DNA of 64,000 nucleotides from Nocardioides sp. Root240 (GTDB lineage Bacteria; Actinomycetota; Actinomycetes; Propionibacteriales; Nocardioidaceae): the NCBI RefSeq assembly GCF_001428825.1, contig NZ_LMIT01000001.1, positions 222,754-286,753 on the forward strand. The letters run 5' to 3'. Shown in pieces: positions 18,052 through 25,567 of the stretch (position 1 is its first letter; each line of letters begins with the position of its first letter). The translations under genes and the position numbers were made by a program. The notes below the pieces were generated by a model that saw only the letters and a program-made list of their open reading frames with translations, was not told the origin of the DNA and made no database searches.

Positions 18052-20168
18052 CAGTCGTGCCCGCCGATCGTGAAGTTGGTCAGGTACGACTCGTACAGAC
18101 GGACGGGGATGACGTGCTCCGGCAGGTCCGCGCACACCATCTGGAACGCGCGCTCGTCGTCCGTGACGACGTACGCCATCCGTGCGTCGGGCCGGGACGC
18201 CAACGCGTCGAGGAACAGCCCGGCCGCATCGACGTCGAACAGGACCCCGTACGCCTCGGCGACGTCGAAGGTGTCGGTCGGCGCGTCGATCCGCCGTCCC
18301 CTCGCCCCCGCCCTGAGCCACAGCAACGGAGCGATCGCCTCGAAGCTCCGGCCGTGCTGGACCGCCCGCGGGGTCTCGTAGGTCATCGTGAAGAACTCGA
18401 CGTTCTCCTCGAAGCCGTCGGCCATCGGGAACTCGTCGGTGAACTTGTAGTCGCCCTTGATCGGGTCGCCGTCGGGCGTCCTACCCGTCACCGCCGCCGC
18501 GATCCGGGGTTTGGTGATGTGGTCGCAGATGCCCCACCGCTCCCACTCCGGGTCGCCCGGGCGCAGGCCCTGCTCCCGGAGCTTCTTCTGCTCGTCGGCG
18601 CCGACCTCGTTGTTGGTGACGCTGATGCTCTGGCGGCGGCCGCCGTCCTGCTTGTTCAGGCGCATGACTGCGTGGGCCGTCGTACCGGAGCCGGAGAAGA
18701 AATCGAGGACGACCGCGTCGGGCTTGTCAGCGACGGCTAGGCGAAGCGCATCCTCAACCGCGTAGAGCGACTTGGGGAACTGAAAGCGGCCGCGATCACC
18801 GAACAAGCGACTTAGTAGTTGGGCTCCGCCGCCGCCACCTGCAATGTGCTGCGGCCTGTTCCACACCGTCTTCGGCCGCTGACGTCTGCTAGTTGTGACC
18901 TGCTCGACTAGAACCTCTCCGCGTGGCCCGCGACCAACAACCCGGCGCTCACCAGACTCGATCTCGGCGACGGTCCCACCCAACAGATACCGGAGCGTTG
19001 GCTGCTCTGCCCCGGGCTTGGAGCTGACGTGCGCGTATCCCTTCGCGATGAGTGTCTCTAGCTTCCGCGCCTCGACCCGCCAAATCCCAAGCCGGCCATC
19101 ATTCCTCAAAGGCCACACAACCGGTGCCCCATCGATACGAGTCGGCCTGCTTGCTTCAGCGCCAGAAAGGGGGGCACCAACCCCCACCATCCGCGTGCGT
19201 TCTTCATTCATCAGCACCGGGTAGCAGAGGTTAGGGCGTTGGTCCCGGTACCACGACCCGCCACCTCGGAGAAGCCATTCCCACCGCACTCCGGCCTTGC
19301 CGAGCTTCGCCCCGTCGGCCTGCTGATCGGTCAGAAGATCATCGAAGACCTCAGCCGGTCTGGCATCTCCGACGAAGCAAAAGAATGCGTACTCGTCTAC
19401 TCGCGACAGCAATTCTCGCGAGGTTCCGCTGGGGTTGATGACGATCGAGATCATCTGCACGGTCGCCTCGGGAAAGGTCTGCTGCAACAGCAACCCCAGT
19501 CGCAGGTACTCCTTCTCGTCGATCGTCACGATCAACACGGAGTTCTCCGGGTTCAGCAGCCTCTTCGCCAGCTTCAGGCGCCGCTCCATGAACGACAGCC
19601 ACTTGCTGTGCCGGTAGGCGTCCTCGCCGTCGACGTAGTCGTTGTTGTACTTCCAGTCCTTCGCGCCCGTGTTGTACGGAGGATCGATGTAGATCGCGTC
19701 GACCTTGCCGGCGTGGGTGTACAGCAACGCCTGCAGGGCGTGGTGGTTCTCCGCGTTGATGACCGAGTGGAACGGCTTGTCCGCTCCCCCGCGCTCGACC
19801 TTCCCGGTCGACACCAGTCCGGGGAAGATCGGGTCACGGAACTCCGCGACCACGACCAGGTCGGCGACCGCGACCTGTCGCGCCTCCCCGTCGGCGCCCA
19901 CGAGCGAAGCGACGCCGGACGCGACCCGCTGGACGAGCCAGAGCGCGGAGTCGCCCCTGGCCGTCGTGCCCCGGGGCGGAAGGACGCGAACCTTGTCGCC
20001 GCGGCGGACCGGGCGTCCGGGGAGATCGACGGACTCCGGCACGTGCCGCTCGAAGTTCAGCCCAAAGGGTCGGCGGTTCTCGAGAGCCTTGACCTCGGCA
20101 CGGAGGTCTGCGGCCAACCGCGGATCGGACCGTTCGACCTGCAGCAGCAGATCGCTCAGTCTCGACAC
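18051..20168 (-). CDS. Type III-like site-specific DNA adenine methyltransferase (Mod)
   Basis: Predicted N6-adenine methyltransferase, 705 residues. The catalytic motif is YIDPPYNTGAKDWKYNNDY (DPPY at about residue 162) and the AdoMet motif VLDFFSGSGTTAHAV follows at about 490; DPPY before FxGxG makes it beta class, as in type III Mod proteins. The stretch between them is the likely target-recognition domain and is lower in G+C than its flanks. The N-terminal 130 residues are an extra domain I cannot name. Start GTG at 20166-20168 with AAGGAA upstream. It is followed by the helicase gene with a one-base overlap and diverges from the xre-HNH pair. Confidence 0.9.
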   Translation of the reverse strand: MSRLSDLLLQVERSDPRLAADLRAEVKALENRRPFGLNFERHVPESVDLPGRPVRRGDKVRVLPPRGTTARGDSALWLVQRVASGVASLVGADGEARQVAVADLVVVAEFRDPIFPGLVSTGKVERGGADKPFHSVINAENHHALQALLYTHAGKVDAIYIDPPYNTGAKDWKYNNDYVDGEDAYRHSKWLSFMERRLKLAKRLLNPENSVLIVTIDEKEYLRLGLLLQQTFPEATVQMISIVINPSGTSRELLSRVDEYAFFCFVGDARPAEVFDDLLTDQQADGAKLGKAGVRWEWLLRGGGSWYRDQRPNLCYPVLMNEERTRMVGVGAPLSGAEASRPTRIDGAPVVWPLRNDGRLGIWRVEARKLETLIAKGYAHVSSKPGAEQPTLRYLLGGTVAEIESGERRVVGRGPRGEVLVEQVTTSRRQRPKTVWNRPQHIAGGGGGAQLLSRLFGDRGRFQFPKSLYAVEDALRLAVADKPDAVVLDFFSGSGTTAHAVMRLNKQDGGRRQSISVTNNEVGADEQKKLREQGLRPGDPEWERWGICDHITKPRIAAAVTGRTPDGDPIKGDYKFTDEFPMADGFEENVEFFTMTYETPRAVQHGRSFEAIAPLLWLRAGARGRRIDAPTDTFDVAEAYGVLFDVDAAGLFLDALASRPDARMAYVVTDDERAFQMVCADLPEHVIPVRLYESYLTNFTIGGHD

Positions 20169-20186
20169 GGTTCGACAGTTCCTTCC

Positions 20187-20223
20187 GGCTCAATACATCG
20201 GGCTTTGGCTCAATATATTGGGC
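20187..20223. promoter_or_regulatory. Two 17-base direct repeats, likely operator and divergent promoter
   Basis: GGCTCAATACATCGGGC (20187-20203) and GGCTCAATATATTGGGC (20207-20223) are direct repeats 20 bases apart, two helical turns. The second contains the palindrome CAATATATTG and a TATATT that would serve as a -10 for the xre gene, whose ATG starts two bases later at 20225. The same bases can act as promoter for mod on the other strand. Binding by the XRE protein is inferred. Confidence 0.7.
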
Positions 20224-20224
20224 C

Positions 20225-20566
20225 ATGCCCGGAAGGGCAGGCGAACAGGGTGGTTTCGTGCCCGCCGCCGACCACCTCCCGGACTTCGCGGAGCGCGCGA
20301 AGCTCTTCGGCGAGAAGGTCCGGCAGCGGCGCAACGAGCTCGGCCTGACCGAGCGCGACCTGATCGAACGGACCGGTCTGAGCCGGGGCTACATCCAGCT
20401 GCTGCTGAACAACCGCGGCGGCCACAAGGACCCGAGCACCGGGCTCTACAAGCCGGTCAACCCGACGCTTGACGTGATCTGGCGGCTCGCCGACGCGCTC
20501 GAGCTCGACCCGACCTACCTCGTGGACAACGGCCGGGGCGTCGAGGCCGACGCTGGCCGCTCGTGA
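20225..20566 (+). CDS. XRE-family transcriptional regulator
   Basis: Helix-turn-helix protein of 113 residues; the HTH is LTERDLIERTGLSRGYIQLLL (about 42-62), preceded by FGEKVRQRRNELG and followed by PTLDVIWRLADALELDP, the usual XRE layout. It probably controls the mod-res genes that diverge from it and its own expression. With ATG at 20225 there is no room for a ribosome-binding site after the putative -10, suggesting a leaderless mRNA; GTG at 20258-20260 with AGGG upstream is the alternative start. Its stop overlaps the HNH gene start (GTGA). Confidence 0.88.
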   Translation: MPGRAGEQGGFVPAADHLPDFAERAKLFGEKVRQRRNELGLTERDLIERTGLSRGYIQLLLNNRGGHKDPSTGLYKPVNPTLDVIWRLADALELDPTYLVDNGRGVEADAGRS

Positions 20567-21522
20567 GGATCACCCTCGGCGTCACGGACAATGCATGGGC
20601 CGACTTCCTGCGCGCCCGTGACCACGTCACCGAGGCCAACTTCTGGGTGCCGTCCGCCCAACGGTTCACCGGACGTGCCTCGCTCGACGAGCCGTTCCTG
20701 TTCAAGACGAAGAGTCCGCGCGAAGGCTTGGTCGGCGGAGGCTTCTTCGCCGGCTACTACGAGCAGCGGGTCAGCGAGGCCTGGGCCGTTTTCGGCACCG
20801 GCAACGGCGTCGACTCCGAGGCTGCACTGCTCCGCGCCATCCGGACGTACCGCGAACGCACACGCAAGCCGTTCCACCCGGACCCGACGATCGGGTGCGT
20901 CGTGCTGCGCAACATCTTCTTCGCTCCCGAGGGCGATGAGCTGCCCGCTCCCGAGCACTGGGGCCGGTCGATCGTGCAGGGCAAGACCTACGACGACACC
21001 GACCCCGACTGGCACTACGTCCTCCACGCGTTCCGCGCCTTCCAGGGTGGCGCGCGCGTCGATCACGTCTGGGACAGAGACTTGGTCGCGGTCGACCTCG
21101 ACCGCGACGACGCACGCTTCGGAGCACCGGTCCTCACCCAGCACCGGCTCGGTCAAGGCTCCTTCCGGCTGGCGGTGCTCGATGCGTACGAGAACCGCTG
21201 CGCCATCACCGGAAGCCGGATGGCCCCGGTCCTTCAGGCCGCGCACATCCGGCCCTACGCCGGCGGTGGCGAGCACGTCGTCACGAACGGCCTTGCGCTG
21301 CGTTCCGACATCCACGGCCTCTACGACCGCGGGTACCTGGGCGTCGACGAGAAGTACCGGCTCCGGGTCAGCCCGCGGCTCAACGCGGACTTCGGCAACG
21401 GCGTCGAGTTCTACTCGCGCGAGGCGCGCGGCGAGGTGATCCGACTCCCCCTGCGTGGCGTCGACCGACCCGACCACGAGTCGCTGACATGGCACATGGA
21501 CGAGGTGTTCCTCTCGGCCTGA
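20563..21522 (+). CDS. HNH endonuclease with N-terminal PUA-like domain (predicted restriction endonuclease)
   Basis: 319 residues, GTG at 20563-20565 coupled to xre. The C-terminal HNH_2-type nuclease is clear: CAITGSRMAPVLQAAHIRPY, then VVTNGLALRSDIHGLYDRGY with His, Asn and His in place. The first ~150 residues (ANFWVPSAQRFTG, EPFLFKTKSPREGLVGGGFF, SEAWAVFGTGNGVDS) resemble the PUA/EVE-like recognition domain found in predicted restriction endonucleases of COG3440 type, which may read modified bases. Inference: a methyl-sensing or auxiliary nuclease attached to the mod-res system and controlled by the same regulator. A link to the methylation mark is not shown by sequence alone. Confidence 0.85.
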   Translation: MRITLGVTDNAWADFLRARDHVTEANFWVPSAQRFTGRASLDEPFLFKTKSPREGLVGGGFFAGYYEQRVSEAWAVFGTGNGVDSEAALLRAIRTYRERTRKPFHPDPTIGCVVLRNIFFAPEGDELPAPEHWGRSIVQGKTYDDTDPDWHYVLHAFRAFQGGARVDHVWDRDLVAVDLDRDDARFGAPVLTQHRLGQGSFRLAVLDAYENRCAITGSRMAPVLQAAHIRPYAGGGEHVVTNGLALRSDIHGLYDRGYLGVDEKYRLRVSPRLNADFGNGVEFYSREARGEVIRLPLRGVDRPDHESLTWHMDEVFLSA

Positions 21523-21544
21523 CGTCCTCGGTCAGACTCCTCGC

Positions 21545-22870
21545 CTAATGGCGTCGGTTCGGCGGCGGTCGTCGAACCAGGACCCATTCGGTCGGGCTGT
21601 GGGAGCGCAGCTCGAATGTCGGGTCATGCGCTGCCCGGTGGTGGTGCCAGCACAGCGGCAACCCGTTGGTGAGGTCGGTCCGCCCGCCGTGCGCCCACGG
21701 TTGCGGATGGTGGATCTCGCACCAGGCGAACGGTCGGTCGCACGAGGCGATCGCGCAGGTGTCGTGGAGAACGGCGTAGGCCTGACGCTGCTTGTCGTTG
21801 TGCAGCCGGCGGGTGCGACCGAGGTCCAGCGGCATGGAGGCTCCGCCCATGACGGCCGGGACGATGCCCGCCTCACAGGCCAGGCGCCGGACCTCGCCGG
21901 CAGTGAGGTCAGCGCCAGTCGTGGTGGTCGCCACGCCGAGCCCCGAGCGCAGCACGTCGAGGTCCACCATCGCCATGACCGTGACGAGGGACCGGGACAG
22001 ACGGTCGCTCGGGAGGTGCTCGATCAGCTCGCAGAAGGCCAGGCCCAGCTTGTCGGCCCAGCCCAGCCCTGATCCCTCGGCCCCGGCAACGTCGTCGAGC
22101 ACCGGAGCTCCAACCGCGTCCCGCCCGTGCCGCCGCGGGGCGGTCAGCCTGTCGAGGACGCCGGCGAGGATCTGCCCGTGCAGCTCGGGGATCGAGAACC
22201 TGCCGTCGAAGGTGCCGTCACCGCGGTCGTGGAGAGTCAGCCACGTGTTGCTCGCGCCTCGGTGGTGGTTGGCCCGGACGCTGCGTTCGAAGTGGCGTCT
22301 GGCGAGGTCGGCATCGATCTGGTCGTAGGCACGTCGCACTGCCCGCCGCAGCCGGGCGGGGGGCATCGGAACGCCGCTGCGGGTCGCAGCTCCGGTTGCC
22401 TTGGCCAGCAGGCGCTCCTCGGCCTCCCGCTGCTGGGCCGGCGTCGCATCGTCCGCTGACACGTCGAGCCCGTTGACGATGACCCGCGCCTGCTCCAGTC
22501 GGATCTCGCCGGCCGACAGAGCGGCCGCGGTCGTCGCATAGCGCTCCTGCAACAACCGGGCGATCCGGAGGCCACCGCGCAGCACCTCACGCCGGTCGCC
22601 GGTCAGGCGGGCCAGCCACTCGTCGGTGCCGGTGTCGCCGCTGTCGCGGGCCACCGCCCGTCGTTCGGCCTCCGCGGCGAGCGCCAGCTCAAGGACGTCG
22701 GTCTGCGACCGCAGCCGTGCAGCGCCCTGGACCGCGGCCGCCAACTGCTCGTCGTCCAGCACTGCCAACGACACCGACGCCGCGCTCGCCATCGCACTGC
22801 GTGCCTCCTCCACCCCGGCCAACAGGCCGGGGGCACCTGAGGGTGCGAGGAGGAGGGCGGTGGCACTCAT
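21545..22870 (-). CDS. DUF222/HNH endonuclease-like protein (13E12 repeat family type)
   Basis: Protein of 441 residues combining an all-helical DUF222 region (about 1-330: LAVLDDEQLAAAVQGAARLRSQ, GLRIARLLQERYATTAAALSAGEI) with a C-terminal HNH motif, CEIHHPQPWAHGGRTDLTNGLP followed by CWHHHRAAHD. The family is large and multicopy in actinobacteria. Its role is unresolved, and nuclease activity is assumed from the HNH. I use ATG at 22868-22870; GTG at 22883-22885 is possible. It converges with the HNH gene of the restriction module, 22 bases away, so it may belong to the same accessory region. Confidence 0.87.
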   Translation of the reverse strand: MSATALLLAPSGAPGLLAGVEEARSAMASAASVSLAVLDDEQLAAAVQGAARLRSQTDVLELALAAEAERRAVARDSGDTGTDEWLARLTGDRREVLRGGLRIARLLQERYATTAAALSAGEIRLEQARVIVNGLDVSADDATPAQQREAEERLLAKATGAATRSGVPMPPARLRRAVRRAYDQIDADLARRHFERSVRANHHRGASNTWLTLHDRGDGTFDGRFSIPELHGQILAGVLDRLTAPRRHGRDAVGAPVLDDVAGAEGSGLGWADKLGLAFCELIEHLPSDRLSRSLVTVMAMVDLDVLRSGLGVATTTTGADLTAGEVRRLACEAGIVPAVMGGASMPLDLGRTRRLHNDKQRQAYAVLHDTCAIASCDRPFAWCEIHHPQPWAHGGRTDLTNGLPLCWHHHRAAHDPTFELRSHSPTEWVLVRRPPPNRRH

Positions 22871-22936
22871 GGGTCCATCCGACACGCCACCACCGACAAA
22901 GAGGGCCCCGGCCGGGACGACCTGTGGAAACCCAGA

Positions 22937-24103
22937 TCAGGCAGCCGCGACCGCGAGGTCAGCAAGTGTCAGGAGCCGCTGCCGCGCCGGCTCGGGCACG
23001 AGCGACGCCCACTTCCGCCACGACCCCGGTTGGCCGGGCCGCACCAGCGTGCGACGCACGTCCGCGTCCGCCTGTACGACGAGGGCGGCCGCGGCGACGA
23101 GCGCCTGGTTCTCCGGCAACACCTGGCCCTCGGAAGCTCGGCGCAGGAGACGGAAGGCAGCCCGCCGGCGTTCGTCGCGGCCCTCGCGCCAGTTCTGCAC
23201 GGTCACCGAGCGCTGGGCCGCGGTGCAGCTGTGCTCGATGAGGGCGATCTCCTGGACGTCCGAGCCGATCTCATAGCCCTCACGCAGGTAGGAATCGGAG
23301 CTGATCCGGCGCTCGAGCTGCGCCGTGGCCAGCGGCACGGACCACCTACCTCCTCCGGTCGTGGCCGCGACATCCCGGGCCAGCTGCTCCGGAACCGGCA
23401 GGGGCGCCATGTCGAACATGAGCCGGTCGTCGACGCCGCTCGGAACCAGCCTGCCCAGCACCCAGCCACCGAGACAAAGGCCGGTTCGCGCACCCAGGTC
23501 CAGGACCTCGGTCCAGTCGACCGCACCGGCCTCGCGGACCTGGAGTCGTGCTCCGGGGAGGCTCTGGCCGAGCTGGTAGCCACTCATCGGCGCTGCCGCC
23601 CACTGGCGCGCGAGGTCGCCGTGCTCCGCCAGGCGGCCCTCGGCGTGCTCGTCGAGGAACGCCAGCAGGGCACCGACACCGAGAACCGTCTGCTGGTAGG
23701 CCCACGACTCCCCCATCACCTGGGCGCCGACGCGGACCGGGTCACCGCCGCGCTCGAAACACGCCTGGAGGAGGTCGCCGTGGGCCGTCTCGACCATCAC
23801 CCGCAAGGTGCCCCGCACCAGTCCCCCCGTGTCGCCGTCCTCGCAACGCGTCGCGGTGTAGGAGAGATAGCGCATCCACACCCATGGGGGCAGGTCAGGC
23901 CCCCAGCCAGCCAGGTCCTCGAGGATCCGGCCGTGGCGGTTGCCGGCGAACATCGGCACGGTCCGGTACCAGTCGAGCGCGGTCGCGAAGTCGCCGGCGC
24001 GCTCCGCCCGGAGGGACATCTCGACGCACTCGTACAGGGCAGGCGTCATCCGGTCAGCGACGCGAGGTTGGCGGCTGAAGCCGCTCCGGGGGTTGCGAGA
24101 CAT
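22937..24103 (-). CDS. Hypothetical protein, cytosolic
   Basis: 388 residues of unknown function; no family recognised. It starts MSRNPRSGFSRQ at ATG 24101-24103 and continues MTPALYECVEMSLRAERAGDFATALDWYRTVP, which reads like a TPR-type helical pair. The middle has GAVDWTEVLDLGARTGLCLGGWVLGRLVPSG and the C-terminal region is helical, ending LLTLADLAVAAA. There is no signal peptide or clear membrane segment. It lies between the DUF222/HNH gene and a pair of DnaA-box-like sites. Codon use is ordinary for the window. Confidence 0.75.
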   Translation of the reverse strand: MSRNPRSGFSRQPRVADRMTPALYECVEMSLRAERAGDFATALDWYRTVPMFAGNRHGRILEDLAGWGPDLPPWVWMRYLSYTATRCEDGDTGGLVRGTLRVMVETAHGDLLQACFERGGDPVRVGAQVMGESWAYQQTVLGVGALLAFLDEHAEGRLAEHGDLARQWAAAPMSGYQLGQSLPGARLQVREAGAVDWTEVLDLGARTGLCLGGWVLGRLVPSGVDDRLMFDMAPLPVPEQLARDVAATTGGGRWSVPLATAQLERRISSDSYLREGYEIGSDVQEIALIEHSCTAAQRSVTVQNWREGRDERRRAAFRLLRRASEGQVLPENQALVAAAALVVQADADVRRTLVRPGQPGSWRKWASLVPEPARQRLLTLADLAVAAA

Positions 24104-24154
24104 GGGGCCAGACAAGACCGACGACCTACGACGCGCAACGTCGATCCCGGCCAC

Positions 24155-24192
24155 CTGTGGACAACCAGACGTTGCCCGCAGGTTGTCCACAG
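24155..24192. promoter_or_regulatory. Inverted pair of DnaA-box-like sequences
   Basis: CTGTGGACAACC (24155-24166) and GGTTGTCCACAG (24181-24192) are perfect 12-base inverted copies separated by 14 bases. Each contains TTGTCCACA, the high-G+C actinobacterial form of the DnaA box. The pair lies between the divergent hypothetical (minus) and lipoprotein (plus) genes, so it could be a DnaA-responsive control site; a hairpin function is the alternative. Confidence 0.6.
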
Positions 24193-24268
24193 ATGACGCC
24201 CAGCGCTCTTGCGAGCACCCGGCCGCGCGACCACCCTCGTGTCGACCAACGACGAGAGGAAGGGCGCC

Positions 24269-24460
24269 GTGGAGACCATCGGTACCCGTCTCGGGATCCT
24301 CGGCGTCGCGCTCGGCATCACCTTGAGCGCGTGCGACGATCGCGTGACGCAAGCACCTGATCGAGACACCCCCGCCATCCGGATCGGCAGCGGCGCGGAG
24401 CCCGGGGCCGATCTGCTCCTTCCCCCGTCAACAGGAGCAGCAGGAGTGGCTACGGCGTGA
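24269..24460 (+). CDS. Small predicted lipoprotein
   Basis: 63 residues starting GTG at 24269-24271 with GAGGAAGG six bases upstream. METIGTRLGILGVALGITLSACDD is a lipoprotein signal (visible as ALGITLSAC); the remaining ~40 residues are Pro/Asp/Ala rich, likely disordered. Nothing identifies a function. Its last 11 bases overlap the convergent hypothetical gene. Reality rests on the ribosome site and the lipobox. Confidence 0.5.
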   Translation: METIGTRLGILGVALGITLSACDDRVTQAPDRDTPAIRIGSGAEPGADLLLPPSTGAAGVATA

Positions 24461-24773
24461 CCTCGGCCACGATCCGCACACTCATGTGGAAGGTCGACGT
24501 CGCGCCCTCGATGATCACCAGGAACCCGTCCTGGCCGTCCCGGAACACCTGCCGGCCCTGCGGGGACCACGGGTCCGGCGGGTCGAACTCGAAGGCCGCC
24601 CGCTTCGCGGCGAGCATCGCGGTGGCGTGGTCGGCGTGGCTGGTGCGGCCGACCTGGACGATCGTCGACGGCTTGGCCTGGCCCTGGTTGGAGTACTCGA
24701 TGGCCACCCGCCACGGTCCTTCGGCGCCGAGGGACTGCGGGGAGCCGGACGGCTCGTACTGCGCGTAGGTCAT
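24450..24773 (-). CDS. Hypothetical protein beside hisF
   Basis: 107 residues from ATG 24771-24773 (MTYAQYEPSGSPQSLG). The sequence has alternating strands (WRVAIEYSNQGQ, STIVQVGRTSHADHATAMLAAKRAAFEF, DGFLVIIEGATSTFHMSVRIVAEV) and one conserved-looking helix, but I recognise no family. It lies 17 bases downstream of hisF on the same strand and so probably is the last gene of the his operon. The ORF is supported by good codon-position bias and context. Confidence 0.7.
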   Translation of the reverse strand: MTYAQYEPSGSPQSLGAEGPWRVAIEYSNQGQAKPSTIVQVGRTSHADHATAMLAAKRAAFEFDPPDPWSPQGRQVFRDGQDGFLVIIEGATSTFHMSVRIVAEVTP

Positions 24774-24790
24774 GGCGGCACCCTCCCCCG

Positions 24791-25567
24791 TCAGCGGACG
24801 GGCACACCCGCGGCGGCGAGCGACTGCTTCACGTCGGCGATGCGCAGCGTGCCGAAGTGGAAGACGGTCGCGGCCAGGACCGCGTCGGCGCCGGCCTCGA
24901 CGGCGGGGGCGAAGTGCTCGACGGCGCCGGCGCCGCCGGAGGCGATGACCGGGATCGAGACCTCGGCACGGACGGCGCGGATCAGCTCGAGGTCGAAGCC
25001 GTCGGTGGTGCCGTCGGCGTCCATCGCGTTGAGGAGGATCTCGCCGGCGCCCAGCTCGGCGGCGCGGACGGCCCACTCGATGGCGTCGATGCCGGCGGAC
25101 TGGCGCCCGCCGTGGGTGGTGACCTCGAAGCCGGAGTCGGTACGGACGTCGGAGCCCGCCGCGACGCGACGGGCGTCGACCGACAGGACCAGCACCTGGT
25201 TGCCGAAGCGCTGCGCGATCTCCGCGATCAGCTCGGGACGCCGGATGGCCGCGGTGTTCACGGCGACCTTGTCGGCGCCGGCGCGGAGCAGCCGGTCGAC
25301 GTCCTCGACGGAGGAGACGCCGCCGCCGACGGTGAGCGGGATGAACACCTGCTCGGCGGTGCGGGAGACGATGTCCATCGTGGTGGCCCGGCCCTCGTGG
25401 GACGCGGAGATGTCGAGGAAGGTCAGCTCGTCGGCGCCCTCGGCGTCGTAGAGCTTGGCCAGCTCGACCGGGTCACCGGCATCGCGCAGGTCCTGGAAGT
25501 TGACGCCCTTGACCACGCGGCCGGCATCGACGTCCAGGCACGGGATGACACGGACGGCCAACGTCAT
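24791..25567 (-). CDS. hisF: Imidazole glycerol phosphate synthase subunit HisF
   Basis: Cyclase half of IGP synthase; uses ammonia delivered by HisH to convert PRFAR to IGP and AICAR. TIM barrel, 258 residues. Catalytic Asp residues are in [19 protein letters not shown] and [15 protein letters not shown]; phosphate sites [13 protein letters not shown] ([14 protein letters not shown]) and [13 protein letters not shown] are present. ATG at 25565-25567 overlaps the priA stop as ATGA. The next his gene, hisI, is 13 kb further on. Confidence 0.97.
   Translation of the reverse strand: MTLAVRVIPCLDVDAGRVVKGVNFQDLRDAGDPVELAKLYDAEGADELTFLDISASHEGRATTMDIVSRTAEQVFIPLTVGGGVSSVEDVDRLLRAGADKVAVNTAAIRRPELIAEIAQRFGNQVLVLSVDARRVAAGSDVRTDSGFEVTTHGGRQSAGIDAIEWAVRAAELGAGEILLNAMDADGTTDGFDLELIRAVRAEVSIPVIASGGAGAVEHFAPAVEAGADAVLAATVFHFGTLRIADVKQSLAAAGVPVR

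Noticed and set aside
24155..24192. Replication origin
   Set aside because: Only two DnaA boxes and no dnaA, dnaN or gyrase genes nearby, nor an A+T-rich unwinding region.
22937..24352. Longer start for the hypothetical gene at 24352
   Set aside because: It would run through the inverted DnaA-box pair and add a low-complexity N-terminus; ATG 24103 is preferred.
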